Assembly: GCA_012295275.1 (NCBI GenBank)
Contig: CM022670.1
Coordinates: forward strand, 18,794,698 to 18,811,697
Direction: 5' to 3'
Source: Chrysomallon squamiferum
Taxonomy: Eukaryota > Mollusca > Gastropoda > Neomphalida > Peltospiridae
DNA: 17,000 nt
The notes beneath the pieces are model-generated. The model had not been told where the DNA came from and did not search any database. It saw nothing but the letters and a program-made list of their open reading frames with translations. Within the stretch, counting starts at the first letter, position 1. Each line of letters starts with the position of its first letter. The translations under genes and the position numbers were made by a program. Positions 9,828 to 17,000 of this stretch are shown here, in pieces.

Positions 9828-12800
9828 GTAAGTTACAGTAGCGAATAACTTGCTATTTAATTTTTCTGTATTCTAAACAGTCTTATAATGTCATTGATTT
9901 TAATTTGCTGTTCAGTTCTGTAAAATCATTACTAGCTCATAATATATAAATAAGTATTTTAAAGTATTTTTACAGTTGATTTTATTTGAATTATATAGGC
10001 ATTGCTTGATTAAATAGTAAAATAATAAATAAATAAATGTTGATAACTATGATTGATTTGTGTGTTTTACAGTGTTATGTATTTAAATTAATAGATATTG
10101 TATTTGATCAAAGACAGTATAATTTAGCACATATTCACCAAAATAAAATAATCATGTTGATGCTGTCAGTTTAAAATAACTTTTAAAATTCAATTTGTTA
10201 CATTTTATTTGTTAATATTACCCCCAGTTTGCTGTATTATAGGAACTGAGTGGTCTTGGAAATAAGAGGCTTCTAAATGCAAGGTTTGTTTTGAATATTT
10301 GTTATTTTTATTTTGTTCATTTCAAATAACATTTTAATGATATTAAGTTGGCCTGTCACATTCATTGTAAAAACCTATATCTCTCTGACAAATTAATTGA
10401 TGTTTTCATAGTGTTAATTTAAATAATTTAAAATGCATTTTAACATGTTTTAATAGAAAATATTTTCAATATTGAGAAAAAGAGAGAAATATTATCTTAG
10501 TGGTAAAAGTTATGACGTAAACATTATGAACCTTAGAATCAGTTAAACTTGTTGCAAGTTTGGACTATTGTTTAAATAAAGTCATGTTACACGCTGACCT
10601 GTCTATGTGGAGTGCACCCAAAATACTACTTTTCTGCCTATTAGTGGCATCAAATTACAGCAGTCAGTTTTCTATGACAAATTATTTTATATTCAGCATT
10701 TCAGTGTCTTTAAAATTTGTTTCATCAGACATTCATTAGAAATCTGTTTTTCTTTCATTTCAGATCTATAGATGATCGGTATTCCAGTGTTAGTAATGTG
10801 GCCAAAACTCGATCAATTATAGCTCTTGGAATTTCATGTTTTAAATTAAACACAGTCAAGAATCAGCAAGCAAATTCAGATGTTACTTCAAATGACAAGA
10901 GTGTCACTATAAAACAGTGGTCATTCTTGGTTCAGACTTTCAACATTGTGGTTCTGTGTGGGGAGGAGTATGTAGTAGAGCCATCATCTTTAAAGTTTCT
11001 CATTGCTCATGGCTTTGATTTTAACAAGCAGTATTCTACTGGAATTTCTTACTACAGAGGTAATGATAGGGTAAGTTCAAGATAATCTTTAAGACATATG
11101 AAAACAAAAAAAAGTTAAGGTTCCTTAAAAGCCCCTCTTTACTGGATATACAATAAATATATATATAAACATAGACAAGTGTAAATAAATTATATACATT
11201 TCAAAGTTACTTTTTGTTTCTAATAAAAAAATATGATCTTAAAAATTGAAATATAAATATAAAAAGTAAGCTTTACAAAAACTGATATCATTTCATACAG
11301 AAAATTGTGCAGCCATACACCTACTTTGCAATGAATTCTGCAGCTACATTTTATTATTAGTAAACATTTTTCTTATTTTCAGCAGACCACAAAACCAAGT
11401 TTATCAGTTCGAGATCTCTTCTCTGTCTTGTTGGAGTCAGATACACCAGTTGTTTTTCACAATGCTTTGGTTGATCTTATTTTTCTGTATCAGAGTTTTT
11501 ATGCTAATCTTCCTAGTTCATGCTCAACATTTTTAGCAGATCTTACAGAGATGTTTACTGGAGGAATCTATGACACAAAGTACATTACAGAATACAGGGA
11601 GAGACTTACAGCTTCATATCTTGAGTTTGTGTTTCGAAAGTGGTATGTTGTCCAAAAAATGTCCTAAAATGTAATGCTTTTGTAAATTTTTGTTTGGGTA
11701 ATTAACTTGAGTAAAACAGAAATAATAACGATATTTAAAAATTCCACTGTTTAAAAACTGAAACTTTTATTATTAAATCGGTTTCTTTTTTCTCTCTTTT
11801 TTTTTATATTATTTCATATATTTATTTATTTATATTTTTTTTATTTATTTATTTTTTTTTTTTGCCATTTAAAATTATTTTATTATTACTATATTTAAAT
11901 TATTTTTGTGTGCAGATTTATCTGGATTGTTAAAAATATTAAATATCTTTTTCACTACGAAATTAGCGCAGCTTGTTGTCATGTACTAAACTGTCCTTTT
12001 AGTTTTTCTGTTACATAACATGATACATTTTTTGAAAATAGATGTAATGTATTTATATTTACATTATTAAATTGTGTTATCCATTAAACAATTTGCATTT
12101 ATTTTAATATTATTAATTAGTTCCCCAGGTTATGAATATAAATTAATATTACTAATTTTTCAAACTTTAAAATAACTAAATCAAGCTTAAAATCAGATGA
12201 AATTTAAAATTTAAGTCATACATGATGTAAATTATTATTATTTTTTTTTTAATTATTATTTTCATTATGTCTAGTCAAAGAGCCAATGCCTACAGATGCC
12301 TGGAATGGAGAACTCTGGTTTGTCTAGAGTTTGTTAGATATCCAGACAGCTGTTCAGATGTCACACTGAGATTCTGTGGCTTGCCTAATGTTGCTGTTGA
12401 ATTAGGCCACAAACCTAACAAAGAACACTTACACAAGATACTCTGTGATATATTTGCAGTAAGTATACTTTTAGTCATCCTTGTTTTAATTTTTAATTAT
12501 TTTTATTTTAAAATGCTGAAGGAATTTGAATCTTAAGCATTTTATTTTTTTTATTTTTTTTTTTAATAAATATTCACTTAATGCTTTATCACTAATATTT
12601 TTTATTTTGTAATATTCTCATTTCTAAGGTTTAATGTTTATTGAGGGGTGACTGAAAGCCCAGAATGTTAAGTTATGTTTAATTTAGAAACTAAATATTT
12701 TAAAATGTTGCTGACATGTCCAGAAAACTGATTTTTCATAATACATTTTATTAAGGTTTATTTTCCAGTTTATCAGTTGTATACTTTCAGACAGATAAAA

Positions 12801-13785
12801 TACATAACTTTATTTCTCCATATAATTTTTGATCTTTCATAAAAGAAGAATAAGAAAAATCAGTTGAAGTTATTTACCTTGGTGGTGTTGTTACGGGAAA
12901 AAATGTACATTATGTAAACTTCATTATTTTATAAATAATTTTCAGTCACATGGCTGGTGTCCTCGTGATACAAAATGTCACCAGTCACATGACATAGACA
13001 TGATAATAGACTTTGAAGGACTGAAAATGTGCAGCAGAAGAAGAAAACGAAAGCGAAGACAGAAAGATAATTCAGACAACACAGGCTCTATGGATGTTCC
13101 AGCAAATGAGGATGGCTCCACTGTTAGCACCAGGGAAGAATTGAAAAATAATAATCAAACTCCTGGCAGTAAGGAATATAATGAGGGAGAAGAAAATCTA
13201 ACAAGTGTGGACACTGCTAGTGAAGTAGATATTTCTTGTGATTCATACAAAGAGATAAATGAAAATTCTTATACAGATAGATCTAAATCTAAAATGGGTA
13301 CATATAATTCCACTAAAGATGAATCAGTTTCCTCCAGTTTGGATGGATCTAAATCCAGTATGGATGGGTCAGAATTCAGAACGGATGGGTCTAAATCCAA
13401 CACAGATGGGTCTAAATTTAGTATGGATAGGACTAAATCAAATACTGATGGATGTGAATCCAGCTTTCCTGATTCTTGTCCAGAGTTTGTGAGATGCAGC
13501 AAGGAATCAGTTGTGGAAGAAGCAAGAAGTGGGGGTCACAGAGCAGGCTATGATGCATTCATGACTGGGTTCAGTATGGCATTTTTTGCATCAAAGTATG
13601 GAAAGTTACCAGAAAATAACCATGATAAGATTACCTTATCAAATCTTGGACTAGATGACATGAAGAATAAGATTTACCTGTGTGGAAAAGACATTCCAAT
13701 GAGCATTTCAAAAAGTGCTTTTACAAAGACAAGCAAAGACCACAGAGAAAAGATTCAAAAGTTGAGACAACCCAGTGTTGTTTGA
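9711..13785 (+). CDS. TOE1: TOE1-like 3' exonuclease (target of EGR1 protein 1), six coding exons, 582 aa
   Basis: Coding segments are 9711-9827, 10243-10283, 10764-11070, 11383-11642, 12275-12458 and 12946-13785, 1749 nt in all, with all introns GT-AG and intron phases 0, 2, 0, 2, 0. TOE1 is a nuclear DEDD-family (CAF1/PARN-like) 3' exonuclease that trims adenylated and extended tails of snRNAs and related small RNAs and concentrates in Cajal bodies. In the sequence: VPVVDV near residue 8; catalytic D38 and E40 in IDTELSGLG; HNALVDL with D186; a CCCH zinc finger C299-x8-C308-x5-C314-x3-H318; a basic nuclear localisation cluster at about 334-343; and [11 protein letters not shown] with H501 and D506 completing the active site. 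The C-terminal [11 protein letters not shown] tract also fits the family. At 582 residues it is longer than human TOE1 (510), mostly from a serine/aspartate-rich insert before H501. All catalytic and zinc-binding positions are intact, so the product should be active. Confidence 0.96.
9828..10242 (+). other. TOE1 intron 1 (415 bp, phase 0)
   Basis: GTAAGT donor and ATTATAG acceptor. It is AT-rich with no embedded gene or recognisable element. It splits the catalytic D-x-E motif between T39 and E40. Confidence 0.9.
10243..10283 (+). CDS. TOE1: TOE1 coding exon 2 (41 nt micro-exon)
   Basis: This short exon encodes [13 protein letters not shown] plus the first two bases of an Arg codon. It lies between ATTATAG and the donor GTTTGT, a weaker donor than the others in this gene. 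It is too short to stand out as an open frame. It was placed because it supplies the catalytic Glu (E40) and the SGLG motif missing between exons 1 and 3, and because it restores the frame exactly on both sides. Confidence 0.93.
10284..10763 (+). other. TOE1 intron 2 (480 bp, phase 2)
   Basis: GTTTGT donor and a pyrimidine-rich TTTCATTTCAG acceptor. AT-rich with no embedded feature identified. The AG|A junction codon gives R53. Confidence 0.9.
10764..11070 (+). CDS. TOE1: TOE1 coding exon 3 (residues 54-155)
   Basis: It encodes [18 protein letters not shown], the LGISCFKL strand, the QTFNIVVLC core and the [20 protein letters not shown] segment, ending at RGNDR. These correspond in order to the human TOE1 segments around ERYKAV, LGLACFK, VFNLTLLC, EEYVIEP and LIQHGFNF. 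Donor GTAAGT at 11071. The open frame extends upstream of 10764 into intron 2, but family similarity begins at the splice acceptor. Confidence 0.94.
11071..11382 (+). other. TOE1 intron 3 (312 bp, phase 0)
   Basis: GTAAGT donor. It ends in TTATTTTCAG followed at once by CAG, a tandem NAGNAG acceptor. No embedded feature is seen. Confidence 0.9.
11383..11642 (+). CDS. TOE1: TOE1 coding exon 4 (residues 156-241)
   Basis: Contains [20 protein letters not shown] and then [17 protein letters not shown] with catalytic D186, followed by [16 protein letters not shown] and [10 protein letters not shown]. These align with the human HNGLIDLVFLYQNFYAHLP and GIYDTKY blocks. The exon ends in TG before donor GTATGT at 11643, leaving two bases of a Cys codon. 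Its first codon (CAG, Q156) is optional because of the tandem acceptor. Confidence 0.94.
11643..12274 (+). other. TOE1 intron 4 (632 bp, phase 2)
   Basis: The longest intron of the gene, with GTATGT donor and TATGTCTAG acceptor. It is very AT-rich, with a T/TTTA low-complexity stretch at about 11812-11864 and a T run before the acceptor. No coding content is seen. Confidence 0.9.
12275..12458 (+). CDS. TOE1: TOE1 coding exon 5 (residues 242-303, first zinc-finger Cys)
   Basis: Joining TG from exon 4 to T gives C242, producing FRKCQRANA, comparable with the FRKCERENG region of human TOE1. The middle ([20 protein letters not shown]) corresponds to the human LEFCNYP region and is more divergent. 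The exon ends at CDIFA, with C299 as the first ligand of the zinc finger, and donor GTAAGT at 12459. An ATG at 12267 is intronic and is not the start. Confidence 0.92.
12459..12945 (+). other. TOE1 intron 5 (487 bp, phase 0)
   Basis: GTAAGT donor and AATTTTCAG acceptor. It interrupts the CCCH zinc finger between A303 and S304. AT-rich with no embedded feature. Confidence 0.9.
12946..13785 (+). CDS. TOE1: TOE1 coding exon 6 (residues 304-582: zinc finger, NLS, repeat insert, final catalytic motif)
   Basis: Starts at [18 protein letters not shown], completing the CCCH finger (C308, C314, H318). Then come MIIDFEGLK, the basic cluster RRRKRKRR (likely nuclear localisation signal), a long hydrophilic serine/aspartate-rich insert with a heptapeptide repeat at residues 433-474, the catalytic [11 protein letters not shown] (H501, D506), and a conserved tail with [18 protein letters not shown]. 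Stop TGA at 13783-13785. The first ATG within this exon (13000) is internal; family similarity starts 18 codons earlier at the splice acceptor. Confidence 0.95.
   Translation, partial: SHGWCPRDTKCHQSHDIDMIIDFEGLKMCSRRRKRKRRQKDNSDNTGSMDVPANEDGSTVSTREELKNNNQTPGSKEYNEGEENLTSVDTASEVDISCDSYKEINENSYTDRSKSKMGTYNSTKDESVSSSLDGSKSSMDGSEFRTDGSKSNTDGSKFSMDRTKSNTDGCESSFPDSCPEFVRCSKESVVEEARSGGHRAGYDAFMTGFSMAFFASKYGKLPENNHDKITLSNLGLDDMKNKIYLCGKDIPMSISKSAFTKTSKDHREKIQKLRQPSVV
13333..13458 (+). repeat. 21-bp coding tandem repeat, six copies
   Basis: Six consecutive 7-codon units with consensus S-(S/N)-(M/T)-D-G-S-K lie at residues 433-474 of TOE1: [35 protein letters not shown] and SNTDGCE. DNA copies share a GATGGGTCTAAAT-like core with point differences, so the array is not brand new. 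The unit length is a multiple of three, so copy-number change would keep the frame. Confidence 0.93.
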
Positions 13786-14442
13786 TTTATTTTAAAGCTG
13801 AATATCACTTCTACAGATTGCAGCCTGCATCTATTTTTAGATGGCACTGTAATCAGTAGCTCTGCCCACATGCCTGAAGCAGAAGAATTCAGACAAGCAC
13901 AGTGCCTATTCAATAACTCACCACTGGATCCTTAGACAATTTTAGTCATAAAACTTAGCATTTATCTTTTCCCAAATTTATTTTTTGGTTTAAAGAGTGG
14001 TGCATTTTCCATTTTTGCATTCATTGAATTTTAATTAATTAATTTATTTATTCAATTTAAAAAACAAAACATTACATTTTAATTTCACATAATTTATGTT
14101 TTAACTAGGTGCATTTTTAAAGAATTTAGGATCATTGCATTTTAAGGTTAAAATGTCACAGCGTGCCACTTTTAAGAAGAAAAATTGAGATGTGTCTTAG
14201 AACTTTGAATAGCACAGCATAACTTTCTTTATATATGTACCTTGATTTTTCAGACTTAAGTATTTTTAATATTTTTAATATTTGATTAATATAACACTCT
14301 AAGAAAGATGCTGTGTGTTTGTGTGTGTGTGTTTTGTGGCTTCTTAAGAGGAACTACAAGCATTTGATCTTTAACGATAAACTTAGCTAAAGCTTGGAGC
14401 CCACTCCAGAAAGTGATGAAGGTAGTAATAATATCCAATAAA
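13786..14442 (+). other. TOE1 3' UTR up to the first poly(A) signal
   Basis: Runs from the stop codon to the AATAAA at 14437-14442. It contains AU-rich stretches with overlapping ATTTA motifs around 14041-14058 and a GT-rich run at about 14310-14335. No open frame of note. Confidence 0.6.
14437..14442 (+). terminator. Candidate TOE1 polyadenylation signal AATAAA
   Basis: First canonical AATAAA after the TOE1 stop, about 650 bp downstream, followed by TGTCTGT. A second AATAAA lies at 14925-14930 within an AAT-rich run and could give a longer 3' UTR. Actual cleavage sites cannot be read from sequence alone. Confidence 0.5.
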
Positions 14443-15410
14443 ATGTCTGTAATCATGAGACTAAAGGCAATTAAATAATTAAGTAATTACTGGTATTAAA
14501 AAAGTTAACAGTTTCAGCATTTGAGCAAAATATCTTGACTTCACCAAATATAATTTTATTTTGTTTTGTATAGTTATGTTTATGATTTTGAAATCAAGTT
14601 TTATTTGTCGTTTATCGCAAGAAGTTTGCAAACTAAATAATCACCTGTGTCTTAGAACACCAGGAATCTAATTTTCAGTAAGCTTAACAAGCTGCATGCG
14701 TGTTTTATTTTTGGAGCTTAGTTGTTTGTCCGAAAATGGACTTTGTGATAGTGCAATGAACGCATGAAGTGTAACTTAAGAGCACCAACAATTCGTACAA
14801 TTGTGATACTTGTACATATCTGTAGTGGGTTTTAAAGAAAAAAAAATTAAATGATTTTATACTTAATGCTTCTTTGTTACTGTCTTATATTTTATTATTT
14901 TTGTTGATTTATTTAAATAATAATAATAAATTTATACTGTGATGATTAAATGGGGACAAATAATCCTTTTGTATTCTTAAAGCACATATTCAGTCTGGTC
15001 TACAGTTTGTAAATTTATATAAAAATCAGAAAATTAGATAATTTTTAAAAGCAATCCTCAGAAATTTTAAATCTTATAAACATTTTTAATAATTCAGAAT
15101 TAATACTCTATTATATTCTTCCAGCATAAAGTAATATTAGGCATTAAAGGTGTGTATGTTAGTTACCTTAAACTTTGAAATTAGATGGAAGTGATAACTT
15201 CAAAGATTAATATGACAAACAGTTTATTTTATTAACACCTAACGGCAGCAATTTAAAGTGACTGAAATCACCACTCCCCTCAAATATACAGCAAATGAAT
15301 CAGTCTTAATGAAGTAAGGATGTTTGAATAGATTATATTAGTAATTAAATATATTATTTGTTTTTGATGTTATATTTTTAAAGATTTATAAAGCATTACA
15401 GAGATGGTTT

Positions 15411-15422
15411 ATTATTATTATT

Positions 15423-15457
<35 letters not shown>
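15411..15457. repeat. (ATT)n-(ATC)n compound microsatellite
   Basis: Four ATT units pass into about eleven ATC units. The structure is similar to, and in the opposite sense from, the AAT/GAT compound array at 7721-7790. Confidence 0.95.
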
Positions 15458-15967
15458 GCATTAATTATTATTTTTATTTATATATGTATTTTTCTTTTTA
15501 ATTTTATGCTTAACGTAAAATATTTAGTTATGTACTGCATAATATAAAACCTATAAATATATATTTTGAAATATTCCACCATTATTATTTTTGCTTCCAA
15601 TACAAGGTTAAATAAAAATATTTCGACTGGAATGTTGTCACAGAATGCTTTAAAACGAACACTGATGTAATAACTTCTTTTTCTTGCATCGATTAATATG
15701 TAATTAGAACACACTTCGTGTATGAAGTCAGAATCAAAATAAGAAAATGACATAATATAAAAATGCCTGGAGAACACGTATTCCTCGGAAATTTGAATAA
15801 TACCCATGTTTAGAAAATCAATAAAGATTACAACATACAATGTTTTAGTTATTGAAAGCGTTCATTAAATGCGACTTGGTGTTTATGAACACCTAGGGTC
15901 TATATATATTTAGTAGTTTATTGTATTCAAATAGGGAATTTATTTTTCGTGTATCACGAAGATATTA

Positions 15968-15971
<4 letters not shown>

Positions 15972-16023
<52 letters not shown>
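15972..16023. repeat. (GA)26 microsatellite
   Basis: A pure 52-base purine array on the plus strand, the third long AG/TC array in the window. Confidence 0.97.
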
Positions 16024-16026
<3 letters not shown>

Positions 16027-16788
16027 TTTTATCCACTACAGATTATGAAATTATTATAATTTGTTTTGTAACCAAGTTAATGGTTGTTTAGACCCATTGT
16101 TTTTAATATCCAATGACATTCAGTATGGCGAGTTGAGACAAATCATTAGAGCACTACAATAGACCTCAGGTATGAACAGATCCAAAATGTATAATAAGTG
16201 GCTTTGGGTCACTTTCTGGTTGAATGAACAGCTATCATATTTCGAAGTTATATTCCCATCATCATGTTATTTTTTGTGTTGTTCTTCTCTCCCACGGCGA
16301 AGGAAATATATCGTAATTTAAACTTTGCAAACATCTGACAGGTATATCTAAGTAACTGTACCGATTTCTAACATATGGTTCGTGTGACTCTTAGCAGAAC
16401 TGAAACACATATTGTTTATGTCGTATTAAAAACCGATACAATGAAGATAACGTTTCTGCATGATTTCTTGTTATAAAATACTTACATAAACAGATGAAAC
16501 TTAACACGTCAAGATTTGTTCAATTTACTTTATTGTCTTGTTTCTCCACTGGCAACGTAGGCCATTTTAGATGTCGTTTATTCTATTTCAGAAGTTAAGT
16601 GTTATAATTTTGTCTTTTCTTTTTCTTTTGTACAATTGATTACCAAGTAAACAGTACAGAATATTTCTTTACTTAATTTGACTGTGGATAATATCGCTGT
16701 TTTTCTTATATGCTGTAAGACACTAACATATTTAGGTGCAAACCGTGTCCAGTTTAAACAGTTTTTACTAGTTACATTACGTGCTGAC

Positions 16789-17000
16789 ATGAGCAGACGA
16801 CAGTCAATTCGGCCTGTGGACAGTGATCTGCTGCACCTACCAGAAACCGAGAGACGTAAAAGTATTCTAACAACTGGGACAGGCCGACGTAGCAGCAGTA
16901 TCCATTCTGGGCCAATCGCTTCAGTTCTTGCCAATAAAAAATTTCTAAATAAAAAAACCGGCAGATTGGATACGGCTTCCAGGAATATAGTCTACGAGCC
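16789..17000 (+). CDS. First coding exon of an unidentified gene (5' partial gene; tentative Tctex1-type dynein light chain relative)
   Basis: From ATG at 16789 (G at -3) the frame is open to the window edge, giving about 70 residues. It is the first ATG in this frame, which opens after TAA at 16648-16650. A possible acceptor (TTTTTACTAG, ending 16771) lies 17 bp upstream, so the exon may begin in the 5' UTR at 16772. The protein starts MSRRQSIRPVDSDLLHLPE and is basic and serine-rich, with three RRxS motifs (RRQS, RRKS, RRSS), and ends GRLDTASRNIVYEP at the edge. A disordered basic N-terminus leading to NIVYEP resembles, from general knowledge, the lead into the folded domain of Tctex1-domain light chain proteins. 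The diagnostic domain lies outside the window, so this identity is weak. Codon use and complexity differ from the AT-rich flank, so a real exon is likely. The minus-strand frame at 16602-16934 is its shadow. Confidence 0.55.
   Translation, partial: MSRRQSIRPVDSDLLHLPETERRKSILTTGTGRRSSSIHSGPIASVLANKKFLNKKTGRLDTASRNIVYE

Larger units (their letters stand above)
14443..16770. other. Intergenic stretch between TOE1 and the right-edge gene
   Basis: AT-rich, with an alternative poly(A) signal at 14925-14930, an (ATC)n array at 15423-15457 and (GA)26 at 15972-16023. The 120-residue minus-strand frame at 15478-15840 is rich in Ile, Phe, Tyr and Lys as expected of AT-rich DNA, shows no domain and has no splice context, so I do not call it. 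No RNA gene or mobile element was recognised. Confidence 0.55.

Noticed and set aside
13269-13502. Antisense 77-residue frame and a second plus-strand frame across the TOE1 repeat
   Set aside because: A 21-bp repeat without stops stays open in several frames; these are repeat shadows of the TOE1 coding frame.
15478-15840. 120-residue minus-strand frame between TOE1 and the right-edge gene
   Set aside because: Composition (Ile, Phe, Tyr, Lys, Ser) is that of random AT-rich DNA; no domain and no splice or promoter support.
16602-16934. 110-residue minus-strand frame at the right edge
   Set aside because: It is antisense to the plus-strand exon beginning at 16789, which has a good start context and regular protein features.

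Overview
This is an AT-rich, intron-bearing animal nuclear sequence, dense in simple repeats, with one complete gene and parts of two others. The complete gene is a clear orthologue of metazoan TOE1, a DEDD-family 3' exonuclease/deadenylase. The AT-rich non-coding DNA, the very long dinucleotide arrays and the protein divergence suggest an invertebrate. A mollusc, possibly a cephalopod, is my best guess, but this is inference from overall character and not a match I could run.

Layout. (1) 85-490, minus strand: the C-terminal exon of an unrecognised protein, with a clean splice acceptor at its 5' edge. (2) 491-9640: about 9 kb with no supportable coding exon. It holds microsatellites ((TG)33, (TC)49, (AG)48, AT, ATT, AAT, AGT, GATA/GACA), a probable Tigger/pogo-like MITE with TA target-site duplications (7795-8138), and a possible decayed tRNA-derived SINE head near 2322. 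(3) 9711-13785, plus strand: TOE1 in six coding exons with five GT-AG introns of 312-632 bp, giving 582 residues. A 3' UTR and a first poly(A) signal at 14437 follow. (4) 14443-16770: non-coding DNA with (ATC)n and (GA)26. (5) 16789-17000, plus strand: the first coding exon of another gene, cut by the window edge. It is basic and serine-rich with three RRxS motifs and is a tentative candidate for a Tctex1-type dynein light chain relative.

The TOE1 reconstruction is internally consistent. All five junctions preserve frame and rebuild conserved motifs: the first catalytic D-x-E is joined across intron 1, a Cys codon is rebuilt across intron 4, and the CCCH zinc finger is assembled across intron 5. 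The most distinctive feature is a long acidic/serine-rich insert between the zinc finger and the last catalytic H/D pair. It contains six copies of a 21-bp (7-residue) tandem repeat. The three genes share no visible pathway, and nothing suggests they act as a unit. I found no CRISPR array, tRNA, rRNA or operon-like structure.
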